From Flavobacteriales bacterium (GTDB lineage: Bacteria > Bacteroidota > Bacteroidia > Flavobacteriales > UBA7312), in NCBI GenBank assembly GCA_016779935.1, contig JADHMQ010000001.1, positions 316,369 through 380,368 of the forward strand: a stretch of DNA of 64,000 nucleotides, given 5' to 3'. A model generated the notes under the pieces. That model made no database searches. It was not told the origin of the DNA and saw only the letters and a program-made list of their open reading frames with translations. A program made the translations under genes and the position numbers. Below are positions 8,162 through 15,813 of this stretch, in pieces (position 1 is the first letter of the stretch; each line of letters opens with the position of its first letter).

Positions 8162-9216
8162 TGGCTAAGAAAAAAAGTTTTTTATACAAGTTTATTTGGA
8201 GTTTGATAGGTGTTTTTTTTGTAAGTGGCGGAATTACAGCTTCCGTTTTTTATGGAAGAATATACCAACCTAATGTTTCCCTTAATACGGATAAAGAAGT
8301 ATTTGTTGATATTCCAACAGGAGCAACTTTTGAAGACGTTCTTCAAATCCTTTCTGATGAAGGTATAATCATCAATTCATCTTCTTTTGTATGGATCGCC
8401 GAGCGTAAACGATACAATGATTTTTCTATAAAGTCAGGACGTTATTTGCTTAAAGACAAAATGAGTAATAACGAATTAGTAAACCTATTACGTTCAGGAA
8501 GACAAACCCCCATAAATGTAGTTTTCAATAACCTAAGAACAAAAGAAGAGTTTGCAGGTAAAATAGCATCCCAATTGGAAATGGATTCAATTGAATTATT
8601 GGAAGCTATTCTAGATACGGCATTCCTCAACCCATTGAACTTAAACGCATTTACAGTCAGCTCATTATTTATTCCCAATACCTATGAGTTTTATTGGAAT
8701 ACACCTGTAGAGAGTTTCTTGTCAAGAATGGTGGCAGAACACCATCACTTCTGGAACGATAGTAGAAAGGCAAAAGCAAGGGATATAAATCTTTCTCAAG
8801 AAGAGGTAACTGTATTAGCATCCATAGTAGAAAAAGAATCTTATCGTAAGTCGGAGCAGCCTTGTATTGCAGGATTATACCTTAATCGTTTACGCAAAGG
8901 CATGAAATTACAATCTGATCCCACAGTAATTTATGCTCTTGGCGATTTCTCTATCAAGAGAGTACTCAAAAAAGATTTGAAAGTTGATTCGCCATACAAC
9001 ACATATAAGTACAAAGGCTTGCCCGTAGGGCCAATTTCTTTACCCTCAATTCAAGCCATAGATGCTGTTCTTAACTACGACAAACACCAATATCTTTACA
9101 TGTGTGCTAAAGAAGACTTTACAGGATACCATAATTTTGCAGAAAATGCTATTCAACATTATGCCAATGCTGCTAAATACAGAAAGGCATTAAACATTAG
9201 AAATATAAAACGATAA
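8161..9216 (+). CDS. mltG: Endolytic peptidoglycan transglycosylase MltG
   Basis: 351 residues with one N-terminal membrane anchor (about residues 10-30), a LysM-like region, then the YceG catalytic domain. The active-site segment reads LASIVEKES with the likely catalytic Glu224, followed by AGLYLNRLRKGMKLQSDPTVIYALG, the family hallmark. The enzyme cuts nascent glycan strands at the inner membrane and helps set their length. Its ATG shares a base with the stop of the multihaem gene (TAATG), so translation is coupled. Together with dapF upstream this gives the operon a cell-wall theme. Confidence 0.93.
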   Translation: MAKKKSFLYKFIWSLIGVFFVSGGITASVFYGRIYQPNVSLNTDKEVFVDIPTGATFEDVLQILSDEGIIINSSSFVWIAERKRYNDFSIKSGRYLLKDKMSNNELVNLLRSGRQTPINVVFNNLRTKEEFAGKIASQLEMDSIELLEAILDTAFLNPLNLNAFTVSSLFIPNTYEFYWNTPVESFLSRMVAEHHHFWNDSRKAKARDINLSQEEVTVLASIVEKESYRKSEQPCIAGLYLNRLRKGMKLQSDPTVIYALGDFSIKRVLKKDLKVDSPYNTYKYKGLPVGPISLPSIQAIDAVLNYDKHQYLYMCAKEDFTGYHNFAENAIQHYANAAKYRKALNIRNIKR

Positions 9217-9219
9217 TTA

Positions 9220-10605
9220 ATGAAGATTAAATTTGGAACTGATGGATGGAGAGCCATCATAGCAAAAGAATATACAGTTGACAATGTTGCTCGAGTAACG
9301 GTAGGTGTTGCTGAATGGTTAAACGCTAATTTTGAAAACCCTTCAGTCGTAGTAGGCCACGATTGTCGATTTGCTGGTCAATTATTTACAGAAACTACCG
9401 CTAAAGTTCTTACCCATCATGGAGTAAAGGTGACTATAGCTGACCGATTTGTGAGTACACCAATGCTATCGTTAGCGGTTGTAGAACATAAAGCCGATTT
9501 AGGGGTAGTTATTACAGCCAGCCACAACCCACCAGAATATAATGGTTATAAGCTAAAAGGAAACTTTGGAGGACCATTGTTATCTGATGATATACAAGCT
9601 GTTGAAGATTTAATTCCTGATACTCATGGTTTAGATTTAAATAGCTTGAGTCTTGATGGGGTTGATGTAGCTGATTTCACTCAACTATACCTAGATAAGG
9701 CAAAGCAAGCCTTTGATTTAGATGCCATTAATAACTCTGGTTTACAATTGGGTTATGATGCTATGTATGGAGCTGGACGAGAAGCTGTTCCATCTTTACT
9801 ACCAAAAACAACACTTTTTCATTGCTCTAATAATCCTGGTTTTAATGGTACAGCACCTGAGCCTATTCACAGAAATTTGACAGAATTTTCTGATTATATC
9901 AAAATTACTGGAGAAATAGATTGCGGATTAGCCACTGATGGCGATGCAGATAGAATAGGCTTGTACAATGCTAAAGGAGAATTTATTGACTCTCACCATA
10001 TCATACTTCTTTTAATTCACTATTTGGTGAAGTATAAAGGGATGAGTGGTAAAATCGTTACCGCTTTTTCATGTTCAGTGAAGGTAGAGCAGATGTGTGC
10101 TCACTATGGTCTTGAGCATGAAATTGTGAAAGTAGGCTTTAAGCACGTGGCAGGTGTAATGCTAAAAGAAGATGTATTACTTGGAGGAGAAGAATCAGGC
10201 GGTGTTGCTATCAAAGGACATATTCCAGAAAGAGACGGTATCTGGATGGGCTTAGTGATTTGGGAATACATGGCTAAAACCGGCAAAAGTCTAGATGATT
10301 TAATTCAGGAAGTATACGATATAGTAGGGGAGTTTGCCTTTGAACGTATAGACTTGCACTTGCAAGAGGCTAAAAAATTAGAGATAGTAGAGAACTGTAA
10401 GCAAGGCGTATATACAGCTTTTGGCGATATGCCTATTGTAAAAACAGAAACGATTGATGGTTTCAAGTATTACTTTGATGAAGACAGTTGGATTATGATT
10501 CGCCCTTCAGGAACAGAACCAGTATTGCGTACCTATGCTGAAGCTAAAAATCAAGCCAAGTGTTTCGAGATTCTTGAAAAGGTACACAAATCTCTACTCG
10601 ATTAA
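9220..10605 (+). CDS. Phosphoglucomutase/phosphomannomutase family protein
   Basis: 461 residues of the alpha-D-phosphohexomutase family, with all four signature loops: the N-terminal FGTDGWR, the phosphoserine loop TASHNPPEYNG (Ser101), the metal loop DGDADR (240-245), and the C-terminal phosphate-binding RPSGTEP. It isomerises hexose 1- and 6-phosphates; whether glucose, mannose or glucosamine phosphate is preferred cannot be decided from these motifs. It starts three bases after mltG, so it may be the last gene of the dapF operon. Confidence 0.88.
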   Translation: MKIKFGTDGWRAIIAKEYTVDNVARVTVGVAEWLNANFENPSVVVGHDCRFAGQLFTETTAKVLTHHGVKVTIADRFVSTPMLSLAVVEHKADLGVVITASHNPPEYNGYKLKGNFGGPLLSDDIQAVEDLIPDTHGLDLNSLSLDGVDVADFTQLYLDKAKQAFDLDAINNSGLQLGYDAMYGAGREAVPSLLPKTTLFHCSNNPGFNGTAPEPIHRNLTEFSDYIKITGEIDCGLATDGDADRIGLYNAKGEFIDSHHIILLLIHYLVKYKGMSGKIVTAFSCSVKVEQMCAHYGLEHEIVKVGFKHVAGVMLKEDVLLGGEESGGVAIKGHIPERDGIWMGLVIWEYMAKTGKSLDDLIQEVYDIVGEFAFERIDLHLQEAKKLEIVENCKQGVYTAFGDMPIVKTETIDGFKYYFDEDSWIMIRPSGTEPVLRTYAEAKNQAKCFEILEKVHKSLLD

Positions 10606-10674
10606 ATTAGAGTTAACAATCTATTTGCTTTTAAGGAATTAACCTAAAGGGCTTAACCCATTCATTCTTTACCT

Positions 10675-11946
10675 ATGAAATTTGAAGATTTAAAATTAAT
10701 TCCTTCAATACTAAAAGCTTTGGAGTATCAAAACTACACTAAACCTACTAGTATTCAAGCAAAAGCCATTCCTCTTGTCCTTCAAGGCAAGGATATATTG
10801 GGTAGTGCCCAAACCGGAACTGGTAAAACAGCTGCTTTTTCAATTCCTATTGTTCAACATCTTGAAAATAAAAAACAACACCATAAAGGACATAGAAAAA
10901 TTTCTGCTTTGATAGTTACTCCAACCAGAGAGTTAGCTATACAGATTGGTGAAAGCTTTTCAGCATACTCTAAGTTTACAAACCTTAAAAATACAGTCAT
11001 TTTTGGAGGAGTAGGTCAAGGAATACAAGTCAAAGCACTAAATAAAGGGGTCGATGTGCTAGTGGCTACTCCAGGTCGTTTACTCGACCTCATCAATCAA
11101 GGGTATATCTCATTAAATGATATAAAATACTTTGTGTTGGATGAAGCTGACAGAATGCTTGATATGGGTTTTATTCACGACATAAGAAAGCTGTTGGCTT
11201 TATTACCTAGAAAAAGGCAATCTTTATTTTTCTCGGCCACTATGCCAAAAAATATTCTGGAACTGTCCAATCAGATTTTGAACAAGCCAGAGAAGGTAGT
11301 TGTCAATCCAGTATCTTCAACGGCAGAAACCATTCAGCAGTTTGTTTATATGACCAATAAATACTGCAAGAAAAACCTTCTATTACATATTCTTGACAAT
11401 CCTGAAATTGAACAAGTATTGTTGTTTTCAAGAACCAAACACGGCGCGGATAAAATTGTGAAAAATCTTATCAAGGAGAATATTCAAGCTGCAGCTATTC
11501 ATGGTAATAAGGGTCAAAGTCAACGCCAAAAAGCATTGAAGAATTTCAAAGACGGTCAAATCCGAGTTTTAGTCGCAACGGATATCGCAGCTAGAGGAAT
11601 AGATATAGACAAACTGCGGTTTGTAATTAATTATGATATCCCTAACGAGTCTGAAACCTATGTACACCGTATCGGACGATGTGGCCGAGCAGGAGAAGAA
11701 GGCATTTCCATATCCATTTGTGAGCCAGAAGAAATTGTGTTTTTAAAAGACATAGAAAAGCTCACCAAACAAAGTCTTACTGTAGTAGACGATAATCCCT
11801 TTCCACAGACTGACAAACCCATGACTTCAGTCCAAAGAAAAGAAGCTCAAAAAGAAAAACAAAGAAGAAAACAAGAGTTTTTTGACAATAGAAAGAAGAA
11901 AAATGAAGGTGGTAAATTAAAACCCAATAAAAGCAGAAGAAGGTAG
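10675..11946 (+). CDS. DEAD-box RNA helicase, RhlE-like
   Basis: 423 residues with the full motif set: Q motif (TKPTSIQAKAIP), Walker A GSAQTGTGKT (GTGKT at 47-51), PTREL, DEAD at 156-159, SAT, and the C-terminal HRIGRCGRAG. The tail after residue 385 is short and rich in lysine and arginine (NKSRRR at the end), as in RhlE-type helicases that remodel ribosomal RNA. The second helicase in the window (55.7-57.4 kb) instead carries a DbpA-like C-terminal domain. A 9-base perfect inverted repeat spans the stop codon. Confidence 0.88.
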   Translation: MKFEDLKLIPSILKALEYQNYTKPTSIQAKAIPLVLQGKDILGSAQTGTGKTAAFSIPIVQHLENKKQHHKGHRKISALIVTPTRELAIQIGESFSAYSKFTNLKNTVIFGGVGQGIQVKALNKGVDVLVATPGRLLDLINQGYISLNDIKYFVLDEADRMLDMGFIHDIRKLLALLPRKRQSLFFSATMPKNILELSNQILNKPEKVVVNPVSSTAETIQQFVYMTNKYCKKNLLLHILDNPEIEQVLLFSRTKHGADKIVKNLIKENIQAAAIHGNKGQSQRQKALKNFKDGQIRVLVATDIAARGIDIDKLRFVINYDIPNESETYVHRIGRCGRAGEEGISISICEPEEIVFLKDIEKLTKQSLTVVDDNPFPQTDKPMTSVQRKEAQKEKQRRKQEFFDNRKKKNEGGKLKPNKSRRR

Positions 11947-11980
11947 CTTAATACTTTGAATTTTAGAGAAGATTAAGCTA
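11944..11980 (+). repeat. Nine-base inverted repeat spanning the helicase stop codon
   Basis: TAGCTTAAT (11944-11952, containing the TAG stop) and ATTAAGCTA (11972-11980) are perfect inverted copies separated by 19 bases. No T-tract follows, so a strong intrinsic terminator is unlikely. It could protect the 3' end of the mRNA or be chance in AT-rich DNA. Confidence 0.35.
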
Positions 11981-12010
11981 ATGTTATTCGTTTAATATTA
12001 CTTCTTTTTA

Positions 12011-12018
12011 TATTTTTG
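12011..12018 (+). promoter_or_regulatory. -7 promoter element (TATTTTTG) before the DUF2141 gene
   Basis: An exact TAnnTTTG match 16 bases before the ATG at 12035. No convincing TTG sits at the expected -33 spacing. It suggests the DUF2141 gene has its own promoter, separate from the helicase gene. Confidence 0.4.
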
Positions 12019-12034
12019 CTGTAAATGTATTGCC

Positions 12035-12466
12035 ATGAAATCTAAAGGACTGCTTTATATCCTTGTATTGCTATTGTTAGCTCTTTTCCCCAATAAAAAA
12101 ACAGTTGATTTAGAAGTAATCGTTCGTAATATTATTGAAAAGTCTGGCAACATTGAATTAGCTGTTTTTTATAACCCTAGATTATTTATAAAAAAGAATA
12201 AAGCTCTTAGAAATTACTCTAGAAAAGTAAAGGGCGACACCCTTATCTTTAGGATAAATGCTTTAAGTAAAGGAGAATATGCTATTTCACTTTACCACGA
12301 TATAAATTCAGACAAGGAATGTAATCTAACTATTTTGGGTATTCCTAAAGAACCCTATGGTTTTTCTAATAATGTAAAACCACGGTTTAATAAACCTAAA
12401 TTTAAAGACTGTAAGTTTAAACTTAAAGAAAATACATCAATTGATATTAAACTTATACGATATTAG
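12035..12466 (+). CDS. DUF2141 domain protein, exported
   Basis: 143 residues. A short hydrophobic N-terminus (LLYILVLLLLALF) suggests export to the periplasm. The remainder is one DUF2141 domain: VDLEVIVRNI, GNIELAVFYNP, GEYAISLYHDINSD and LGIPKEPYGFSNN. The HD.N and GFSNN segments are the family's most conserved points. The domain is common in Bacteroidota envelope proteins, but its molecular role is unknown. It stands alone with its own likely promoter. Confidence 0.82.
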   Translation: MKSKGLLYILVLLLLALFPNKKTVDLEVIVRNIIEKSGNIELAVFYNPRLFIKKNKALRNYSRKVKGDTLIFRINALSKGEYAISLYHDINSDKECNLTILGIPKEPYGFSNNVKPRFNKPKFKDCKFKLKENTSIDIKLIRY

Positions 12467-12480
12467 ACTGATAGAATTAA

Positions 12481-12517
12481 AAACAACTTCTCTAATATTG
12501 TGCTAGAGAAGGTGTTT
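12481..12517 (-). terminator. Rho-independent terminator of the candidate small gene
   Basis: A 14-base stem with one mismatch (12481-12494 with 12504-12517) and a 9-base loop. Read on the minus strand it ends in TTTTT (12483-12479), the usual U-tract. On the plus strand no T-run follows, so it mainly serves minus-strand transcription, ending ten bases after the 32-codon ORF. It might also form at the 3' end of the DUF2141 mRNA. Confidence 0.6.
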
Positions 12518-12526
12518 GTTGCATGC

Positions 12527-12625
12527 TTATTTCCAATAGAATAGGCTTTCGTAATCGGGTAGGCTAGTCTGATAGTCGGCATCGCCAGTATTGGAGAGTA
12601 ATAAAAGAAAGAGTATGTTTTTCAT
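12527..12625 (-). CDS. Candidate 32-residue small protein, unrecognised
   Basis: ATG (12623-12625) to TAA (12527-12529) encodes 32 residues: MKNILFLLLLSN, then a polar acidic stretch and the end LFYWK. No family is recognised. The hydrophobic run is only about ten residues, too short to be sure of membrane insertion. Support comes from context: an intrinsic terminator in the right orientation ten bases beyond the stop, an FNR-like palindrome 64 bases upstream of the start, and insulation from the peroxiredoxin gene by that gene's own terminator. It could instead be a small regulatory RNA with a chance ORF. Confidence 0.4.
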   Translation of the reverse strand: MKNILFLLLLSNTGDADYQTSLPDYESLFYWK

Positions 12626-12688
12626 GGCAAGCCTATTTAAGAATTAAAATTTTGGCTCGAATCTTAGTAATAAATCAGTATAAGAAGT

Positions 12689-12702
12689 ATGACCTACATC
12701 AC
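12689..12702 (-). promoter_or_regulatory. FNR-like palindrome upstream of the candidate small gene
   Basis: The plus strand reads ATGACCTACATCAC, nearly identical to ATGACCTAAATCAT beside the Crp/Fnr gene at 49.8 kb, and close to the FNR/DNR pattern TTGATnnnnATCAA. On the minus strand a weak -7 match (AAGATTCG, 12658-12665) would put the site near -41, the usual position for an activator of this family. The link to the 49.8 kb regulator is inference. Confidence 0.4.
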
Positions 12703-12730
12703 ACTTTATTAAAAGAATTTCATAAAAAAA

Positions 12731-12750
12731 GCCCGAGCATTTGCTCGGGC
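12731..12750 (-). terminator. Strong intrinsic terminator of the peroxiredoxin gene
   Basis: GCCCGAGC and GCTCGGGC form a perfect 8-base GC-rich stem around a 4-base loop. On the minus strand seven Ts follow directly (12730-12724), starting 25 bases after the peroxiredoxin stop. Four Ts follow on the plus strand, so it may also work that way. Confidence 0.9.
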
Positions 12751-12774
12751 TTTTATACTAAAAAGACAATCGTT

Positions 12775-13404
12775 TTAGTGCTTTGAAAGGTAATCGGCAA
12801 CACCTGAGAAACTTTCTTTCATAGCGTCTTTTCCTTTAGACCAGTTAGCCGGACAAACCTCACCTTCTTCTTCAAAATGTTGTAAAGCATCTACCATTCT
12901 TAGAGCTTCATCTACATTTCTTCCTAATGGAAAGTTATTTACGATTTGGTGTTGTACTACACCTTCTTTGTCGATAAGGAATAATCCTCTGTAAGCAGTC
13001 ATTGGGCCTTCAGCTTCTAACTCATCGTTTTCATTGATGAAATAGTCACCTGCCAATACACCGAAGTTTACAGCAACTGTTTTAGCAACATCAGCAACGA
13101 TAGGGTAGGTAATACCTTTAATACCACCGTTGTTTTTATCTACTTGTAACCATCCCCAGTGACTTTCTGGAGTGTCTGTAGAACATGCAACGACTTCTAC
13201 GCCTTTAGCTTGGAATTCGTTAAGTTTAGCCTGAAAAGCGTGAAGCTCTGATGGGCAAACAAAGGTAAAATCTTTAGGGTAGAAGAAAAATAACACGTGC
13301 TTCTTACCGATGAATTGTTCTAGTGAGAAACCGTCAACGATTTTACCACCATTTACGACAGCTTTAGTGCTGAATTTAGGGGCTTTTTTTCCTACTAATA
13401 CCAT
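12775..13404 (-). CDS. Typical 2-Cys peroxiredoxin (AhpC/Prx1)
   Basis: 209 residues. It reduces hydrogen peroxide and organic peroxides in the cytoplasm using a thiol pair. The peroxidatic cysteine is Cys50 in FYPKDFTFVCPSE, and the resolving cysteine is Cys184 in GEVCPANW, so it is the typical 2-Cys class. The GVLAGDYFIN region and the C-terminal KESFSGVADYLSKH tail fit the family. It appears monocistronic: a -7 element lies 41 bases upstream and a strong terminator follows. No ahpF reductase gene is adjacent. Confidence 0.93.
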   Translation of the reverse strand: MVLVGKKAPKFSTKAVVNGGKIVDGFSLEQFIGKKHVLFFFYPKDFTFVCPSELHAFQAKLNEFQAKGVEVVACSTDTPESHWGWLQVDKNNGGIKGITYPIVADVAKTVAVNFGVLAGDYFINENDELEAEGPMTAYRGLFLIDKEGVVQHQIVNNFPLGRNVDEALRMVDALQHFEEEGEVCPANWSKGKDAMKESFSGVADYLSKH

Positions 13405-13445
13405 AGTTTATGAGTTTTATATTGTTTTCTGTTATTTTAAAGGGA

Positions 13446-13453
13446 CAAATTTA
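13446..13453 (-). promoter_or_regulatory. -7 promoter element (TAAATTTG) for the peroxiredoxin gene
   Basis: An exact TAnnTTTG match on the minus strand, 41 bases before the ATG. No TTG is found at the expected -33 distance, which could mean dependence on an activator. No OxyR-like site was recognised. Confidence 0.45.
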
Positions 13454-13464
13454 AGCATAAAGTA

Positions 13465-14040
13465 CTAATTATTGAAACTTATTTCCTGTATTTCTTGGTG
13501 TCTGTAGCAATCAATGGTGTGGTCATTAACGATACCTGAGGCTTGCATAAAAGCATAACAAATGGTGCTGCCTACAAACTTAAAACCTCTGGCTTTTAAG
13601 TCTTTACTTACAATATCGGATAATGGCGTACTGCTAGGAATTTCTGATAAATGTTTATACTGATTATGTATTGTTTTACCCTCAGTAAATTGCCAGATGT
13701 ATGTGTTAAATGAACCGAATTCTTCTTGAACTCTAATAAAGGCTTGAGCATTGGTAATAGTAGCTTTTATTTTTAGTTTATTTCTGATAATGCTCTTGTC
13801 TTCTTTGAGTCTAGCCACATCATCATCTGTCATATGAGCAACCATTTGTACATCAAAATCATAAAAAGCTTTTCTAAAGCCCTCTCGTTTTTGAAGAATA
13901 ATTTTCCAACTTAGTCCTGCCTGAAAACTATCTAAAAGTATGTATTCAAACCATTTTTTGTCGTCAGAAACAGGTACACCCCATTCCGTATCGTGGTAGT
14001 TCATCTCTATGTCGGAAGGCCATTGGCAACGTTTTTTCAT
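13465..14040 (-). CDS. tag: DNA-3-methyladenine glycosylase I
   Basis: 191 residues. It removes 3-methyladenine from alkylated DNA and starts base excision repair. The N-terminal CQWPSD...YHDTEWGVPV signature is present. The zinc-binding set matches E. coli Tag: Cys5 and His16 near the start, His174 and Cys178 in NDHTIDC near the end. The active-site region LLDSFQAGLSWKIILQKR is intact. It lies 60 bases upstream of the peroxiredoxin gene, with a promoter for the latter in between, so they are probably separate transcripts. Confidence 0.92.
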   Translation of the reverse strand: MKKRCQWPSDIEMNYHDTEWGVPVSDDKKWFEYILLDSFQAGLSWKIILQKREGFRKAFYDFDVQMVAHMTDDDVARLKEDKSIIRNKLKIKATITNAQAFIRVQEEFGSFNTYIWQFTEGKTIHNQYKHLSEIPSSTPLSDIVSKDLKARGFKFVGSTICYAFMQASGIVNDHTIDCYRHQEIQEISFNN

Positions 14041-14127
14041 ATTTAGCAGATATTTAGTTTAAAACTATTCGTCTTTTTCAGTAGCATATTTTTCAAAATA
14101 ACGATATTTGTGGGAAATATTCTAATT

Positions 14128-15813
14128 ATGTCCGATCAGCAAATAATTTTCTCAATGAATAGGGTAAGTAAGACTTTCCCTTCTAACAATAAACAAGTTT
14201 TAAAAGATATACACCTATCGTTTTTCTACGGTGCAAAAATTGGAATTATCGGTCTTAATGGTTCTGGTAAATCTACACTTTTGAAAATTATCGCAGGTAT
14301 AGATAAATCCTTTCAAGGGGATGTTCATTTCTCTAAAGACCATAGCATTGGCTATTTGGCTCAAGAGCCTGAAATGGATGAAACGAAAACTGTCATTGAA
14401 ATTGTAAAGGAAGGAATGCAAGAGGCTGTTGATCTTATTGCTGAATACAACGACATAAACAATCAGTTCGGATTGCCAGAAGTGTATGAGAATCCTGATA
14501 AGATGGAGAAGCTTATGGCAAAGCAAGGGGAATTGCAAGACCAAATTGATGCTGTAGGAGCTTGGGACTTAGAAACAAAGTTGAATATAGCTATGGACGC
14601 CCTAAGGTGTCCTGAAAGTGATAAGTCCATCTCTGTATTATCTGGAGGAGAAAAAAGACGAGTAGCCCTTTGCCGTTTGCTCTTAAAAGAGCCGGACATT
14701 TTACTACTCGATGAGCCTACCAACCACTTGGATGCCGAATCGGTGCATTGGTTAGAGCAGCATCTACAACAATATAAAGGTACGGTAATAGCCATTACTC
14801 ACGATAGGTATTTCTTAGATAATGTAGCCGGTTGGATATTGGAATTGGATAGAGGAGAAGGCATTCCATGGAAAGGGAATTATTCCTCTTGGTTGGACCA
14901 AAAATCGAAGCGATTGGCACAAGAAGAAAAACAAGCCAGTAAACGTCGCAAAACCTTAGAAAGAGAGTTGGAATGGGTGAGAATGAGTCCCAAAGGAAGA
15001 CAATCTAAATCTAAAGCTCGTTTAAGCAATTACGATAAGTTGCTAAGTGAAGAAAATAAGCAACAAGAAGAAAAAATAGAATTATACATTCCTGCAGGCC
15101 CTCGTTTAGGTACAAATGTTATAGAAGCAAGCTCGGTTTCTAAAGCCTTTGGCGATAAACTTCTGTATGAAGACCTAAACTTCAAGTTACCTCCTGCAGG
15201 TATCGTTGGAATAGTTGGTCCTAACGGTGCTGGTAAAACCACCTTATTCCGAATGATAATGGGTAAAGAAGAAGCCGATTCAGGTTCTTTTTCAATTGGT
15301 GAAACAGTAAAAGTATCTTATGTTGACCAACAACACGCTGATATTGACCCTGAAAAAACCATATGGGAACAAGTGACTGGTGGTAACGAATTATTAGAAG
15401 TAGCTGGCAAAAAAATAAACTCACGTTCGTATGTAGCTAAATTTAATTTTCAAGGCTCTGACCAAAATAAAAAAGTTGGTGTATTGTCAGGTGGTGAGCG
15501 AAACCGTTTGCACCTTGCCATGACCTTAAGAGAAGAGGGTAATGTATTACTTCTCGATGAACCTACTAACGACCTTGATGTCAATACTTTACGAGCATTA
15601 GAGGAAGGGCTTGAAAACTTCGGAGGTTGTGCTGTAATTATCTCACACGACCGTTGGTTCTTGGATAGAGTATGTACTCATATTCTAGCCTTTGAAGGCA
15701 ATTCTCAGGTCTATTTCTTTGAGGGTGGTTATTCGGACTATGAAGAAAATCGTAAAAAACGATTAGGTGATGTGGGTCCTACACGAATTCGATACAAGAA
15801 GTTGGTACGTTAA
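14128..15813 (+). CDS. ettA: Energy-dependent translational throttle protein EttA (ABC-F)
   Basis: 561 residues from ATG at 14128; an in-frame GTG at 14110 would add six residues, but family members begin close to IIFSMNRVSKTFP, so the ATG is preferred. Two ABC cassettes are complete: Walker A GLNGSGKST with signature LSGGEKRRVAL, and GPNGAGKTT with LSGGERNRLHL. The interdomain linker (about residues 245-305) carries the charged RELEWVRMSPKGRQSKSKARL P-site tRNA-interaction motif region. There are no membrane segments. EttA binds the ribosomal E site and gates the first peptide bond according to the ATP/ADP ratio. The stop overlaps the convergent permease gene by four bases. Confidence 0.92.
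   Translation: MSDQQIIFSMNRVSKTFPSNNKQVLKDIHLSFFYGAKIGIIGLNGSGKSTLLKIIAGIDKSFQGDVHFSKDHSIGYLAQEPEMDETKTVIEIVKEGMQEAVDLIAEYNDINNQFGLPEVYENPDKMEKLMAKQGELQDQIDAVGAWDLETKLNIAMDALRCPESDKSISVLSGGEKRRVALCRLLLKEPDILLLDEPTNHLDAESVHWLEQHLQQYKGTVIAITHDRYFLDNVAGWILELDRGEGIPWKGNYSSWLDQKSKRLAQEEKQASKRRKTLERELEWVRMSPKGRQSKSKARLSNYDKLLSEENKQQEEKIELYIPAGPRLGTNVIEASSVSKAFGDKLLYEDLNFKLPPAGIVGIVGPNGAGKTTLFRMIMGKEEADSGSFSIGETVKVSYVDQQHADIDPEKTIWEQVTGGNELLEVAGKKINSRSYVAKFNFQGSDQNKKVGVLSGGERNRLHLAMTLREEGNVLLLDEPTNDLDVNTLRALEEGLENFGGCAVIISHDRWFLDRVCTHILAFEGNSQVYFFEGGYSDYEENRKKRLGDVGPTRIRYKKLVR

Noticed and set aside
14215-14795. Antisense ORFs opposite ettA, and similar long antisense frames opposite saccharopine dehydrogenase, ligA, clpC and typA
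   Set aside because: They show no family motifs, and each is fully explained by the codon pattern of the real gene on the other strand.
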